Shown here piece after piece: positions 46,002 through 54,173 of a stretch of 64,000 nt of DNA. Source of the DNA: PSRF01 sp051000815 (GTDB lineage Bacteria > Acidobacteriota > Blastocatellia > Pyrinomonadales > Pyrinomonadaceae); assembly GCA_051000815.1 (NCBI GenBank), contig JBPCNX010000071.1, forward strand, positions 1 to 64,000. Reading direction: 5' to 3'. The position numbers and the translations under genes were made by a program. Positions within the stretch are counted from its first letter, which is position 1; the number at the start of each line of letters is the position of its first letter. The notes under the pieces are model-generated. The model was given only the letters and a program-made list of their open reading frames with translations, did not search any database and was not told where the DNA came from.

Positions 46002-46991
46002 ATGATGCGTCTTCCCAAATTTAGTTACCGCACGCCGCGCAAGATCGCAGAGGCGGTAAAGATAATCGGTGATGTCGGACCTGAAGGTCAGTTCGTCGCC
46101 GGTGGGACCGATCTCTATCCCAACATGAAGCGCCGCCAGCAGACGCCGCGCACCGTGATTTCGGTGATGCGCCTGCCGGAATTGAATCAGATAACCGGCG
46201 CCGGCAAGTCAGGAATAAGAATCGGCGCCTCGGTAACGCTCACCGACATAATCGAACACCCGTTGATCAATCGCGATTATCCGGTTGTTGCTCATGCCGC
46301 GCGCACTATCTCCACACCTCTTCTTCGTAACATGGGGACCATCGGCGGCAACCTGCTGCTCGACACCCGATGCAACTACTACGACCAAAATTACGAATGG
46401 CGCAAAGGTATCAACTTCTGTCTGAAGAAAGATGGTGACGTCTGTTGGGTGGCGCCGGGAAGTTCCAAGTGCTGGGCTGTGCAATCCTCCGATCTTGTTC
46501 CCGTGATGGTGGCGATCGGCGCGAAGCTGCGGTTTGCTTCCACACTTGGGGAACGCGTTATCGATGCCGCCGGGTTGTACAACGACGACGGAATCGATTA
46601 CCTGCACAAAAGGCCCGACGAGCTACTAGTAGACATTCAACTTCCAGCGACAAATGGCTGGCGGGCTTCTTATCAAAAGCTCCGTCGCCGCGGCGCATTT
46701 GATTTTCCTGTCCTGGGCGTGGCCGCCTGGGTGCAATTGGATCAAGCTGGCTCAGTAAGTGACGCGCGTCTCGTTTTGGGCGGCATTGCGCCTTCTCCAC
46801 TCGAAGTTAAAGAAGCAGGACATGCTCTGATTGGCCAACCGTTGGAACGAACAACCATCGAAGCCGCCGCCGAAGCTACCTACGTCAGAGCCCGCCCTCT
46901 CGACAATACTGATTTCGTCATGAACTGGCGCAAGCAAATGACGCGGGAATACACGCTTCGCGCGCTGCAACAACTAGTTGACACGAAATAG
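46002..46991 (+). CDS. Molybdenum hydroxylase FAD subunit with extra [4Fe-4S] cysteines (HcrB-like)
   Basis: The FAD-binding medium subunit (329 aa): FVAGGTDLYPNMKRR and RNMGTIGGNLLLDTR contact FAD. After GNLLLDTR comes an insertion with C124, C140, C148 and C157. The spacing 16-8-9 equals that which I recall for the [4Fe-4S] ligands of Thauera 4-hydroxybenzoyl-CoA reductase beta subunit. That insertion is absent from ordinary xanthine dehydrogenase and CoxM proteins. In the known enzyme the cluster allows low-potential electron entry for dehydroxylation of the aromatic ring. The physiological direction and substrate here are unproven. Confidence 0.92.
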   Translation: MMRLPKFSYRTPRKIAEAVKIIGDVGPEGQFVAGGTDLYPNMKRRQQTPRTVISVMRLPELNQITGAGKSGIRIGASVTLTDIIEHPLINRDYPVVAHAARTISTPLLRNMGTIGGNLLLDTRCNYYDQNYEWRKGINFCLKKDGDVCWVAPGSSKCWAVQSSDLVPVMVAIGAKLRFASTLGERVIDAAGLYNDDGIDYLHKRPDELLVDIQLPATNGWRASYQKLRRRGAFDFPVLGVAAWVQLDQAGSVSDARLVLGGIAPSPLEVKEAGHALIGQPLERTTIEAAAEATYVRARPLDNTDFVMNWRKQMTREYTLRALQQLVDTK

Positions 46992-46994
46992 ACG

Positions 46995-47122
46995 CTTCTG
47001 GCCTTTGGTCTTTGTACTTTGGTCTTTGATCTTCTACCTACGGTGCGATTTAAACCGAGTGTTTAAGACTGGTACCGCTCAATGACTAAGACCGAAGACC
47101 AAAGACCAAAGACCCGCCACGA
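46995..47122. repeat. TTTGGTC-word inverted repeat running into the next gene
   Basis: The left arm (46998-47035) has GGCCTTTGGTCTTTGTACTT and TGGTCTTTGATC. The right arm (about 47087-47116) has ACTAAGACCGAAGACCAAAG and ACCAAAGACC, which encodes the first residues of the downstream protein. Confidence 0.8.
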
Positions 47123-47735
47123 AGTCGCCGCCATTCTTCTTGCCGCCGGCCAGTCGCGCCGCATGGGAGCTTTCAAACCCCTCCTTTCGTTTGGCCAAAC
47201 AACAGTCATTCGCAGCTGCATCAACAACCTCCGGGCTGGCGGCGTTCAAGAAGTCGTCGTAGTGCTAGGTCACCGAGCGGCGGAAGTGGAAGCTTCGCTA
47301 ACCGATTTGGATCATCTTCATATTGCTCTCAATCCGGATCCGGACAGCGAGATGAGCGCTTCGATTGCCTGCGGCGTTGAACGATTACCCCCTGCTGCTG
47401 GAGCTGCTTTGATCGCGTTAACCGATCAACCTGCGATACCCGCCGAAGTCATTCGGACCCTCATCAGCGAATGGCAGTCAGGCGCTAACCTCGTCATTCC
47501 TCAGTTTGAGGGACGCGGCGGTCATCCGGCGCTGGTTGATCTGAGTTTTCGCAATGAGCTCTTGCGTCTGGATCCACATCGCGGTCTGAGATCGTTGTTC
47601 GCCGCAAACGAAGAACAGGTAAAACGCGTCAACGTAAATACCCCCTACATTGCACGCGATATAGATACATGGGATGATTACCGCGCATTGCACCAGGATG
47701 TCTTTGGCACTCCACCAGAAGACATGGGTTGTTGA
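47082..47735 (+). CDS. MocA-like molybdenum cofactor nucleotidyltransferase
   Basis: A 217 aa NTP-transferase: VAAILLAAGQSRRMGAFKPLL is the nucleotide-binding signature, followed by VVVLGHRAAEVE, LNPDPDSEMSASI and ALIALTDQPAIPAEVI. MocA/MobA relatives convert Mo-molybdopterin to its cytosine or guanine dinucleotide form, needed by xanthine-oxidase-family enzymes (usually MCD). Its place directly after the hydroxylase genes supports that role. Residues 2-13 (TKTEDQRPKTRH) come from a word repeat and add nothing conserved; VAAILLAAG is the usual N-terminus. Confidence 0.87.
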   Translation: MTKTEDQRPKTRHEVAAILLAAGQSRRMGAFKPLLSFGQTTVIRSCINNLRAGGVQEVVVVLGHRAAEVEASLTDLDHLHIALNPDPDSEMSASIACGVERLPPAAGAALIALTDQPAIPAEVIRTLISEWQSGANLVIPQFEGRGGHPALVDLSFRNELLRLDPHRGLRSLFAANEEQVKRVNVNTPYIARDIDTWDDYRALHQDVFGTPPEDMGC

Positions 47736-47918
47736 TAGCGTCACCCAACGCGGGCAGCTGGTCCGCACCAACGCCGAAGTTCCCGGCAAACTTCGGAAAA
47801 CTCTACGGGCTGACCCAACTAAATTGTTAGGTTGGCCATCTAACTCGCTGTCGACGGCTTTAGCAACTGGAGACGACCAATTGCCATTGCCGAAGCCGAA
47901 ACCGACGAAGGAGAAAAG

Positions 47919-48449
47919 ATGCTGCTCAATAAATCCAAGGCGTTCACTGCATTGTTAGTGATGGTCCTGGCCGGTTCGACTCTGGGTTTCGCACAAAAGA
48001 ACGATGGGCCCGTGGACTTCTCGATGCGCTCAGTTGACGGTCAAACAATCAGCGCCGAGAGTCTTCGTGGTGAAGTTGTGGTGCTCGCTTTCGGCGCCTC
48101 ATGGCTTCCGCTTTCGCGCGCGCAGTTGCAGGGAATCCGTAAGCTTGCGGACGAATATAGCAATCGTGGCGTCGTCGTCTATTTTGTCAGCACCGAATCG
48201 GACGACGAAAAGTCGAAGAATTTCGCCTCCGATGCGCAACTTCGCGCCTTTGCTACTAAGTATGGCTTGAAGGTTACCGTGCTTCGCGACCCCGATGGCG
48301 CCGTCTCCAAAAGGTTGGGGGTCGATCAGCTACCTTCAATAATCATTCTCGACAAACAAGGCAACGTCCACGGCGAACCAATCAGCGGCCTGGACCCCAA
48401 CGGAAATCTGGCCGGCCAATTAGCTTCCCGTTTAGACAAGATTCTTTAA
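47919..48449 (+). CDS. Exported thioredoxin-fold (TlpA/AhpC-like) protein lacking CxxC
   Basis: A signal peptide (FTALLVMVLAGSTLGFAQ) precedes a redoxin fold: VDFSMRSVDGQTISAESLRGEVVVLAFGASW, then LPLS where WCxxC is expected (L63 and S66 replace the two cysteines), and the cis-proline loop DQLPSIIILDKQGN. It should therefore not act as a thiol oxidoreductase; a binding or chaperone role is possible. Length (176 aa) is normal. A clear intrinsic terminator follows. The AAGGAGAAAAG before ATG is a good ribosome-binding site. Confidence 0.85.
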   Translation: MLLNKSKAFTALLVMVLAGSTLGFAQKNDGPVDFSMRSVDGQTISAESLRGEVVVLAFGASWLPLSRAQLQGIRKLADEYSNRGVVVYFVSTESDDEKSKNFASDAQLRAFATKYGLKVTVLRDPDGAVSKRLGVDQLPSIIILDKQGNVHGEPISGLDPNGNLAGQLASRLDKIL

Positions 48450-48477
48450 GCTGACCTTGGGTCCTCGCTCAAGTTTA

Positions 48478-48509
48478 GAGGCCGCTGTCGAGGCGGCCTC
48501 TTTCTTTTT
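48478..48509 (+). terminator. Intrinsic terminator after the thioredoxin-like gene
   Basis: Stem GAGGCCGC / GCGGCCTC with a TGTCGAG loop, followed by TTTCTTTTTG, 28 bases after the stop codon. Confidence 0.88.
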
Positions 48510-48539
48510 GTTCTGACACTGCTCTTGTGACATCTACAG

Positions 48540-48612
48540 CACGGGCAATCCGCGTTTATCTGCGGCTAATGTTCTTCACTGCCTACTGCCGTCTGCTGAC
48601 TGCCTACTGTCC
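48540..48612. repeat. Mixed single-arm word repeat (TCCGCG and TACTGCC words)
   Basis: ATCCGCGTTTATCTGCGG is followed by ACTGCCTACTGCCGTCTGC and ACTGCCTACTG. Two word families abut and neither has a facing arm here. It lies between convergent genes. Confidence 0.6.
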
Positions 48613-48613
48613 T

Positions 48614-49963
48614 TCACACCGCTTCGGATTGCGACGAGAAATGAAACTCCTTGACCTTCAGCGCCGGAAGTAGCGCCGAGCTGTTGCCCTGACTTTCAGC
48701 ACTGCCCACGCGTTCCGGCGCCCCAATCATTTCGACGTTACCGGGAGCGAGCAACTCTATTAAGCTTTGATTGAAACGGAAGTTCTTGACAGGGTAACGA
48801 ATTTTGCCGTTCTCAATGTACCAGATGCCATCGCGCGTCAATCCGGTCTGCAAAGCGGTGCGCGGATCGACGCTGCGGATATACCAAAACCGCCCCAGCA
48901 GAATCCCCCGATCCGTCGCTTTGATCATTTCTTCCATGGTCGCGGCCCGCTCCGAGCTTTCCATAATCGTGTTGACCGGACCTGGAGTCGGTTGCTTCTC
49001 CTTTTGCTTCGCCCAGTAACGCGAGTACGTCAGATTCTCCAACACGCCGTTGCGCACGAGTTGGATTCGCTGCGCTGGAATTCCTGCCTGCGCGGCTTGT
49101 GAACCTGGCAATTCCGGATTCCATGGATCGCTGTAGAGATTAAGTCGAGAATCGAAGACCTGCTGGCCAACTTTTGTTTTGCCATCCGGTAAGGAAAACG
49201 GACTCCGCCCTTCGTCCGCACTACGCGCGTCGAAACTAAAGGCGAAAAAAGAAAGCAGGTCTGCAACCGCTTGCGGCTCCAGAATTGCCGGATAAACTCC
49301 TGGCTCAAGAACCTGCGGCTTCCGCGACTCCAACGCCTTGCGTATCGCCTCTCTGGCAATTCGTTTCGCGTCGAGTTTCGCCACGTCAAAATGGTTTCGC
49401 AGAAAATAACCTGAGCTGCCGCCATCGGGCGTGCGCGCTGTAGTCGAGAGGCTAACCAAACTGGAACGTTCGTAAGCAAAGTTTCCGTTCCTGGTAGCCG
49501 AGGCGTTGACTAATCCCCGCGCCTGATGAAAACCGGCGCCAATAACTCCGGCCTTCTCGCAGCTGGCAATGACGTCATTAATAGCGCGCGCGCGGTCGTG
49601 CAGTGAGATATTTGAAGTCGCCTCCGAGTAGCCGTTTACCGGCTTGTAGGTTTGCCGCCCCACCGTGGGCAGGTATTCACGGTCAACCGGTGAGATGCGA
49701 GCGAGTTGTTCCGCCTGCGCCACGGCGGCGCGGAGCGATGCGTCGTCAATCTCATTCGTCGACGACGCGCCTCGTTTCTTGTCGATCCACACCGTAACGC
49801 CGACAGTCGTGTTTTTTCGCGCGCCGCTGGTAGTGAATGAATTCGCCGCGAAGCGCAGATGCGAATAGTTTTCCGTGCCGACGGTCACAATCGCATCATC
49901 GGCGCGAACGTAACTAAGCAGTTTATCTGTGAGTGCTCGTGCTTCTTTTTCCTCTAGTAGCAT
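48614..49963 (-). CDS. tldE: TldE/PmbA family protein
   Basis: The non-catalytic partner of TldD, 449 aa. Features are TVGTENYSHLRFAANSFTTSG near the N-terminus, GVTVWIDKKRGASSTN, RGLVNASATRNGNFAYERSS, and a C-terminal beta domain (GIWYIENGKIRYPVKNFRFNQSL). The HExxxH zinc motif is absent, as expected for TldE. In E. coli the TldD/TldE heterodimer processes small peptides such as microcin B17 and CcdA. It lies directly downstream of tldD (73 bp), in one operon. No substrate peptide is recognisable nearby. Confidence 0.9.
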   Translation of the reverse strand: MLLEEKEARALTDKLLSYVRADDAIVTVGTENYSHLRFAANSFTTSGARKNTTVGVTVWIDKKRGASSTNEIDDASLRAAVAQAEQLARISPVDREYLPTVGRQTYKPVNGYSEATSNISLHDRARAINDVIASCEKAGVIGAGFHQARGLVNASATRNGNFAYERSSLVSLSTTARTPDGGSSGYFLRNHFDVAKLDAKRIAREAIRKALESRKPQVLEPGVYPAILEPQAVADLLSFFAFSFDARSADEGRSPFSLPDGKTKVGQQVFDSRLNLYSDPWNPELPGSQAAQAGIPAQRIQLVRNGVLENLTYSRYWAKQKEKQPTPGPVNTIMESSERAATMEEMIKATDRGILLGRFWYIRSVDPRTALQTGLTRDGIWYIENGKIRYPVKNFRFNQSLIELLAPGNVEMIGAPERVGSAESQGNSSALLPALKVKEFHFSSQSEAV

Positions 49964-50036
49964 TCAGAAACTCCATAGTCGGGTAACTAGTTGCTGGCGG
50001 TAGAAAACGCAGAGACATGAGACTCAGAGTCTCACT

Positions 50037-51638
50037 TCAGCTGCTCCGCGCGGCGGTATTCAGAACGTTAACTTGCCGGAACCGGGCCGGAGGGCATCCG
50101 TGACTGACTGCATTCAACTGACCAGGTTCGCCCTTGCCGTCGCTGAAGCTGCCGCCCAACTCGTACGCGGCCCGACCTCCCAGCCCATCGCATGAATTCC
50201 AGAAGTCGGTGGTACGGGATTGGTAGGCCACGTCGCGCAGCATCCCCTCAACCTTTCCGTTTTTGATTTCCCAGAATGTCTGCCCGCCAAACTGGAAGTT
50301 GTAACGCTGCTGATCGATCGAATAACTTCCGTCGCCATAAATCAGAATCCCCTTTTCCACACCGGCGATCAGATCGTTCATCGTCGTATTCTCAGCCGAG
50401 GGTTGCAGCGAAACGTTTGGCATCCGAGGAAATGAAATACTGCCCCAGCTATCCGCATGCAGGCAGCCATACGATTTTCGGCTGGGAGACATCGATGCGA
50501 GATCGCGAGTTGTCTGCCAATCCACAAAGACACCGTCCTTAATCAAGGGCCACTCCTGCGCGGGCACACCTTCATCATCGTAGGCGACAGTGGCGAGCGC
50601 TCCCTTCTGAGTCCTGTCGGCTACGAAATTAACCAGACTCGATCCGAATTTGAGCTTGCCGATCTTGTCGCGCGTCAGAAAACTTGTGCCGGCATAGTTC
50701 GCTTCCCACCAAAGCGATCGATCCAACTCCGTCGGATGCCCCACCGATTCATGTATCGTGAGCCACAGATGCGAAGGATGTAACACAAGGTCATACTTGC
50801 CGGCAGCGACTGGTTTGGCCTTTAGTTTAGCGACTGCCTCCTCGCCCGCCTGCTCGGCTTCTTTGAGCCAGGGATACTTTTCCATGTACTCGTATCCCAA
50901 ACCCTGAGGACCCCCAAGAAAGTTGCGCGATTGAAAGTCACCATTCGTCCGGTTCACCGCGGTAACATTGAAATTCGGATTGGCCCGAATAATGTATTGC
51001 TCGATACGCGATCCGTCAGTAGAGGCGTAAAACTTCTGTTCATTCACAAACGCCATTGAGGAGTTAACAAAACTCACACCGTTCGTCTTTAAGGCGCGTT
51101 CATTCAGCTTCAGAAGAAACTCGATCTTGTCGTCAATTGGCACTTCAAAAGGATCTTTCTCGAAGGAACTACGCCAGTTCGTAACAATTACTTTAGGTGC
51201 GGGCGCGAGCGTGATTCGCTTCCGTTGATAGACGGAGTTAGCCCGCGCAATATCTACGGCTTGTCGCGTCACGCGCCAGATTTCCGCCGGTGTAACCTCC
51301 CGACTGGAAGCAAAACCCCAGGTTCCTTTGAATAACACACGCACGCCAAAGCCAAAGCTTTGACTGCGCGAGACATTCTGCACCTGCTTTTCGCGCGTGG
51401 AGATCGATTCGGTGCGATAACGATTGATGCGTATGTCCGCATAGGACACGCCCAGTTTGCGGGCCGTATTGAGTGCGATGTCCGCTAACGCACTCTTGTT
51501 GATCGCCGCAGCCGCTGCATCCTCCACCTCGGCAACGTTGCCGATCCACGAAGGTAGCGCGCCAGGTACAGCCACTACACCAGCAGCGACACTGGCCGTC
51601 TTCATAAACTCGCGTCTGGAGGTTTTCATGAACGACAC
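50037..51638 (-). CDS. tldD: TldD family zinc metalloprotease with Tat-like signal
   Basis: The catalytic subunit of the TldD/E protease, 533 aa. The zinc motif HESVGH is near residue 295, followed by GHPTELDR and YAGTSFL; GVPAQEWPLIKDGVFVDWQT and GSYSIDQQRYNFQFGGQTFWEIKNGKVEGML are the usual C-terminal strands. The N-terminus carries a twin-arginine-type leader (SRREFMKTASVAAGVVAVPG), unlike cytoplasmic TldD of E. coli. This suggests export of the folded protein. TldE next door has no such signal and would have to be carried along or stay behind. The start may be the internal ATG at 51629. Confidence 0.9.
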   Translation of the reverse strand: MSFMKTSRREFMKTASVAAGVVAVPGALPSWIGNVAEVEDAAAAAINKSALADIALNTARKLGVSYADIRINRYRTESISTREKQVQNVSRSQSFGFGVRVLFKGTWGFASSREVTPAEIWRVTRQAVDIARANSVYQRKRITLAPAPKVIVTNWRSSFEKDPFEVPIDDKIEFLLKLNERALKTNGVSFVNSSMAFVNEQKFYASTDGSRIEQYIIRANPNFNVTAVNRTNGDFQSRNFLGGPQGLGYEYMEKYPWLKEAEQAGEEAVAKLKAKPVAAGKYDLVLHPSHLWLTIHESVGHPTELDRSLWWEANYAGTSFLTRDKIGKLKFGSSLVNFVADRTQKGALATVAYDDEGVPAQEWPLIKDGVFVDWQTTRDLASMSPSRKSYGCLHADSWGSISFPRMPNVSLQPSAENTTMNDLIAGVEKGILIYGDGSYSIDQQRYNFQFGGQTFWEIKNGKVEGMLRDVAYQSRTTDFWNSCDGLGGRAAYELGGSFSDGKGEPGQLNAVSHGCPPARFRQVNVLNTAARSS

Positions 51639-51750
51639 CCCATTCGAAGACCAGATTTTTAACGGGCGTGAAGATCTAACGCGGGGGTCTAAGAATTGTC
51701 AACAGTTCTCTCTTTGGGTACTGATGCAGTTTGGCAATGCACGATCGCTC

Positions 51751-51980
51751 CCATGAGTCAGTACCCCCGGGCGGGTAGCCGGTGGCCCGATCGGGAGGCA
51801 CTCTAGACGTGTGATAACGCCAGCCAGTGAATGAAAAATGTTACTAGCGCAATCGACGACATCAGGGTAGTCAGAAGATGAGATGCGGATTTTGACACTC
51901 GGCAAGATACAACCTTGCGGTGATTTGAGTGCCTTTCTACGGAGCCACCCGCTACCCGCGTGGTGGTACTGACCTCATGG
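51751..51980. repeat. 230 bp inverted-repeat element (GTCAGTACC...GGTACTGAC)
   Basis: The left arm 51751-51808 (CCATGAGTCAGTACCCCCGG then GCGGGTAGCCGGTGG, ending AGGCACTC) and right arm about 51926-51980 (GAGTGCC...GGAGCCACCCGCTACCCGCG then TGGTGGTACTGACC) are complementary over about 55 bp. A second nested copy is at 28344-28512 and a fragment at 21870-21910. No frame inside encodes a transposase, so it looks MITE-like. It fills the tldD-argH gap. Confidence 0.8.
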
Positions 51981-51996
51981 GACCGTTGGCTCTGTC

Positions 51997-53382
51997 TCAG
52001 ATCAAACTCTTGCGAGCCTGTTCCAAAGCTTCCAGGACTCGTTGAGGCGCTGTGCCCCCAAGCTGAGATTTTGTGTTGAGTGTTTGATTCAAAGAAAGCG
52101 CGGCAAATACATCCTCATCTATTAACCGGCACCTGGAACGCAATTCATCAAGTGACAACTCCTGAAGTTCAACTCTTAGTTCCATCGCGTGAACAACTAT
52201 CTGCCCTACCGTCTCATGCGCTTCGCGAAAAGGCATGCCCTTTCTCACCAGATAGTCGGCCAACTCAGTTGCATTCATGTAGCCTCTTGCAGCAGCCTCG
52301 CGAGTGCGGTTTTCGTTGATATTGATGTTCCGCAGAACTGTCGCGGTTACCTCAAGACACGAGCTGACTGTGTCGAAGCTGTCGAACATCGCCTCCTTGT
52401 CTTCCTGCATGTCCTTGTTGTAAGCGAGAGGCAATCCCTTGAGCAGAGTGAGCAAAGCGGTCAGATGACCAAAGACCCGTCCGGCTTTCCCACGCACAAG
52501 TTCCATCGAATCCGGATTCTTCTTTTGCGGCATCAGGCTCGAACCTGTGGCCACGGCGTCGCTCAGTTCGAAAAATCCAAACTCGCTGGTGGAATAGAGA
52601 ATGATGTCTTCCGCCAGACGCGAGAGATGCACCATGCTCAGGGAACAGGCACTGACGAAGTCGACACAGAAGTCGCGATCACTTACGGCATCCAGGCTGT
52701 TTCTCGAAGGCGCGGCAAACCCCAATTCGCGGGCAAGCGCTTCGCGATCGATCGGAAACGAAGTGCCGGCCAGGGCGGCAGAACCAAGCGGCATTACGTT
52801 CAGGCGCCGGCGAGCATCAGCCAAACCCTCCCGATCGCGCGCCAGCATTTCAAAGTACGCCAGACACCAGTGCGCGAGCAGAACAGGCTGCGCCCGCTGT
52901 AGATGCGTGTAACCGGGAATGATGGCCGTGCTGTGTGCTGTGGCCAGATCCAAAAAAGCATTCTGCACTGCCCGCACGCGCTCGCTCAGATGGTCAATCG
53001 CCTCACGCGACCACAAGCGCAAGTCGGTAGCCACTTGATCGTTGCGACTTCGACCAGTGTGCAACTTAAGGCCGGTAGCACCGGTGAGCGCAACCAGGCG
53101 AGATTCAATGAAGGAATGAATGTCTTCAGCTTGAAGGTCATGGAAATAATCAGGGTCGGCACTCCCCTGAACGAGGATATCGCTCAGCGCGCTTGTGATC
53201 TTTTGCGCCTCGTCGTCAGTCAAGACCTTTGCGGCCGCAAGCGCAGCGCAGTAGGCGAGACTCGCACGCACATCGACTTCGAACAACCTGCGATCAAATT
53301 CAAACGAACGATTGAACGCAGCGAAACCAGCGTCGGCCTCACCTCTGAAACGCCCGCCCCAAAGATTTTTCGATTCACCCAT
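51997..53382 (-). CDS. argH: Argininosuccinate lyase
   Basis: The last step of arginine synthesis, splitting argininosuccinate into arginine and fumarate. LWGGRFRGEADAGFAAFNRSFEFD, HTGRSRNDQVATDLRLW, GYTHLQRAQPVLLAHW and the signature GSSLMPQKKNPDSMELVRGKAGRV are all present. Length (461 aa) is typical. It is transcribed away from argR, and the intervening 256 bp hold the candidate ArgR boxes. Confidence 0.97.
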   Translation of the reverse strand: MGESKNLWGGRFRGEADAGFAAFNRSFEFDRRLFEVDVRASLAYCAALAAAKVLTDDEAQKITSALSDILVQGSADPDYFHDLQAEDIHSFIESRLVALTGATGLKLHTGRSRNDQVATDLRLWSREAIDHLSERVRAVQNAFLDLATAHSTAIIPGYTHLQRAQPVLLAHWCLAYFEMLARDREGLADARRRLNVMPLGSAALAGTSFPIDREALARELGFAAPSRNSLDAVSDRDFCVDFVSACSLSMVHLSRLAEDIILYSTSEFGFFELSDAVATGSSLMPQKKNPDSMELVRGKAGRVFGHLTALLTLLKGLPLAYNKDMQEDKEAMFDSFDTVSSCLEVTATVLRNININENRTREAAARGYMNATELADYLVRKGMPFREAHETVGQIVVHAMELRVELQELSLDELRSRCRLIDEDVFAALSLNQTLNTKSQLGGTAPQRVLEALEQARKSLI

Positions 53383-53580
53383 GAGCTATTGGCTCCCTCG
53401 CATTGAACTCAATTGGCTCGCCAGTTTACCAGCGCGTTTGTTCGCAGGTAGAGCCTGGAGCAAGTTCCTATTCGCAAATTCGAAGTGTCGCATGCGCCCT
53501 TAGTCCCCGGCAGAAGATCCGTCGAAAGCCGGCTGGCAAGACTTGAGAGTATTTGACCTCAAGCATCCGCCATGGTAGTT

Positions 53581-53617
53581 TATGCATCTATGCATTGAAT
53601 ATGCAAGTTCCTTGCAT
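53581..53617. promoter_or_regulatory. Candidate ArgR operator: overlapping TGCAT palindromes
   Basis: Three abutting inverted repeats: TATGCATCTATGCAT (53581-53595), TGCATTGAATATGCA (53591-53605) and the perfect ATGCAAGTTCCTTGCAT (53601-53617). ArgR hexamers bind tandem palindromic ARG boxes of about 18 bp. The TGCAT half-site resembles actinobacterial ARG boxes more than the E. coli TGAAT form, though TTGAAT also occurs once. It lies 22 bp before argR and between divergent argH and argR-argG. Confidence 0.6.
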
Positions 53618-53638
53618 AGATCACCTCCTGGGTAGAAG

Positions 53639-54052
53639 ATGAAGAAAGAGACGCGCCAGCAGAAAATCTTGAGTCTGATCCGGGCGAAGCCGATCGGGAC
53701 GCAGCAGGAGCTTCGAGCACTGCTGGAACAGACAGGCGTGCCGGCGACGCAATCGAGTGTGTCGCGCGATTTGGAAGAGTTGGGCGTGGTGAAGCACCAC
53801 GGACATTACACAGTGCCTCAGACGAATGGAGCTGCGGTCCGCGGGCTGTTGGGCCTCGACCGCGCCGGCGACAATCTGATTGTTGCCCGCACAGAAGCGG
53901 GCTTGGCATCAGCGGTGGCTGTGAGAATTGACGGCGCCGCACTAACCGACCTTGTGGGCACTCTGGCAGGAGAAGACACCATTTTCATCGCCGTGGCGGA
54001 TGCCAGGACGCAACGCGTTGCGATGAAGAAGATTTGGGAGTTGTTTTCATAG
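53639..54052 (+). CDS. argR: Arginine repressor
   Basis: A 137 aa regulator. The N-terminal winged helix (KKETRQQKILSLIRAKPIGTQQELRALLEQ) includes the ArgR motif ATQSSVSRDLEELGVVK. The C-terminal oligomerisation and arginine-binding domain is NLIVARTEAGLASAVAVRID...LAGEDTIFIAVADARTQ, with the EDTIF stretch near the usual aspartate pair. Slightly shorter than the 150-156 aa of enteric or Bacillus ArgR. It probably represses the flanking arg genes and itself through the boxes immediately upstream. Confidence 0.93.
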   Translation: MKKETRQQKILSLIRAKPIGTQQELRALLEQTGVPATQSSVSRDLEELGVVKHHGHYTVPQTNGAAVRGLLGLDRAGDNLIVARTEAGLASAVAVRIDGAALTDLVGTLAGEDTIFIAVADARTQRVAMKKIWELFS

Positions 54053-54061
54053 AAATACGAG

Positions 54062-54158
54062 CTTTGTACTTTGAACTTTGGTCTTTGGACTTTACACCAG
54101 TGACACAACGAGCACCGAAGTCGACTTCAAAGAACAAAGCACAAAGAACAAAGTTCAG
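54062..54158. repeat. TTTGGTC-word inverted repeat between argR and argG
   Basis: The left arm (54062-54093) has TTTGTACTTTGAACTTTGGT and TTTGGACTTT. The right arm (about 54128-54156) has TTCAAAGAACAAAGCACAAA and GAACAAAGTTC. It separates two co-oriented genes, where a conventional terminator might sit. Confidence 0.78.
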
Positions 54159-54173
54159 TAGACGCTGGTAACT

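Noticed and set aside
53590..53619. A 9-codon leader-peptide-like frame (MQGTCIFNA) on the minus strand preceded by AGGAGGTG, upstream of argH
   Set aside because: The spacing of only four bases, the large distance (over 200 bp) to argH, the lack of arginine codons and overlap with the proposed ArgR boxes make translation unlikely to be regulatory.
53626..53636. CACCTCCT before argR as a regulatory anti-Shine-Dalgarno element
   Set aside because: A single 8-base match with no pairing partner identified; chance occurrence is likely.
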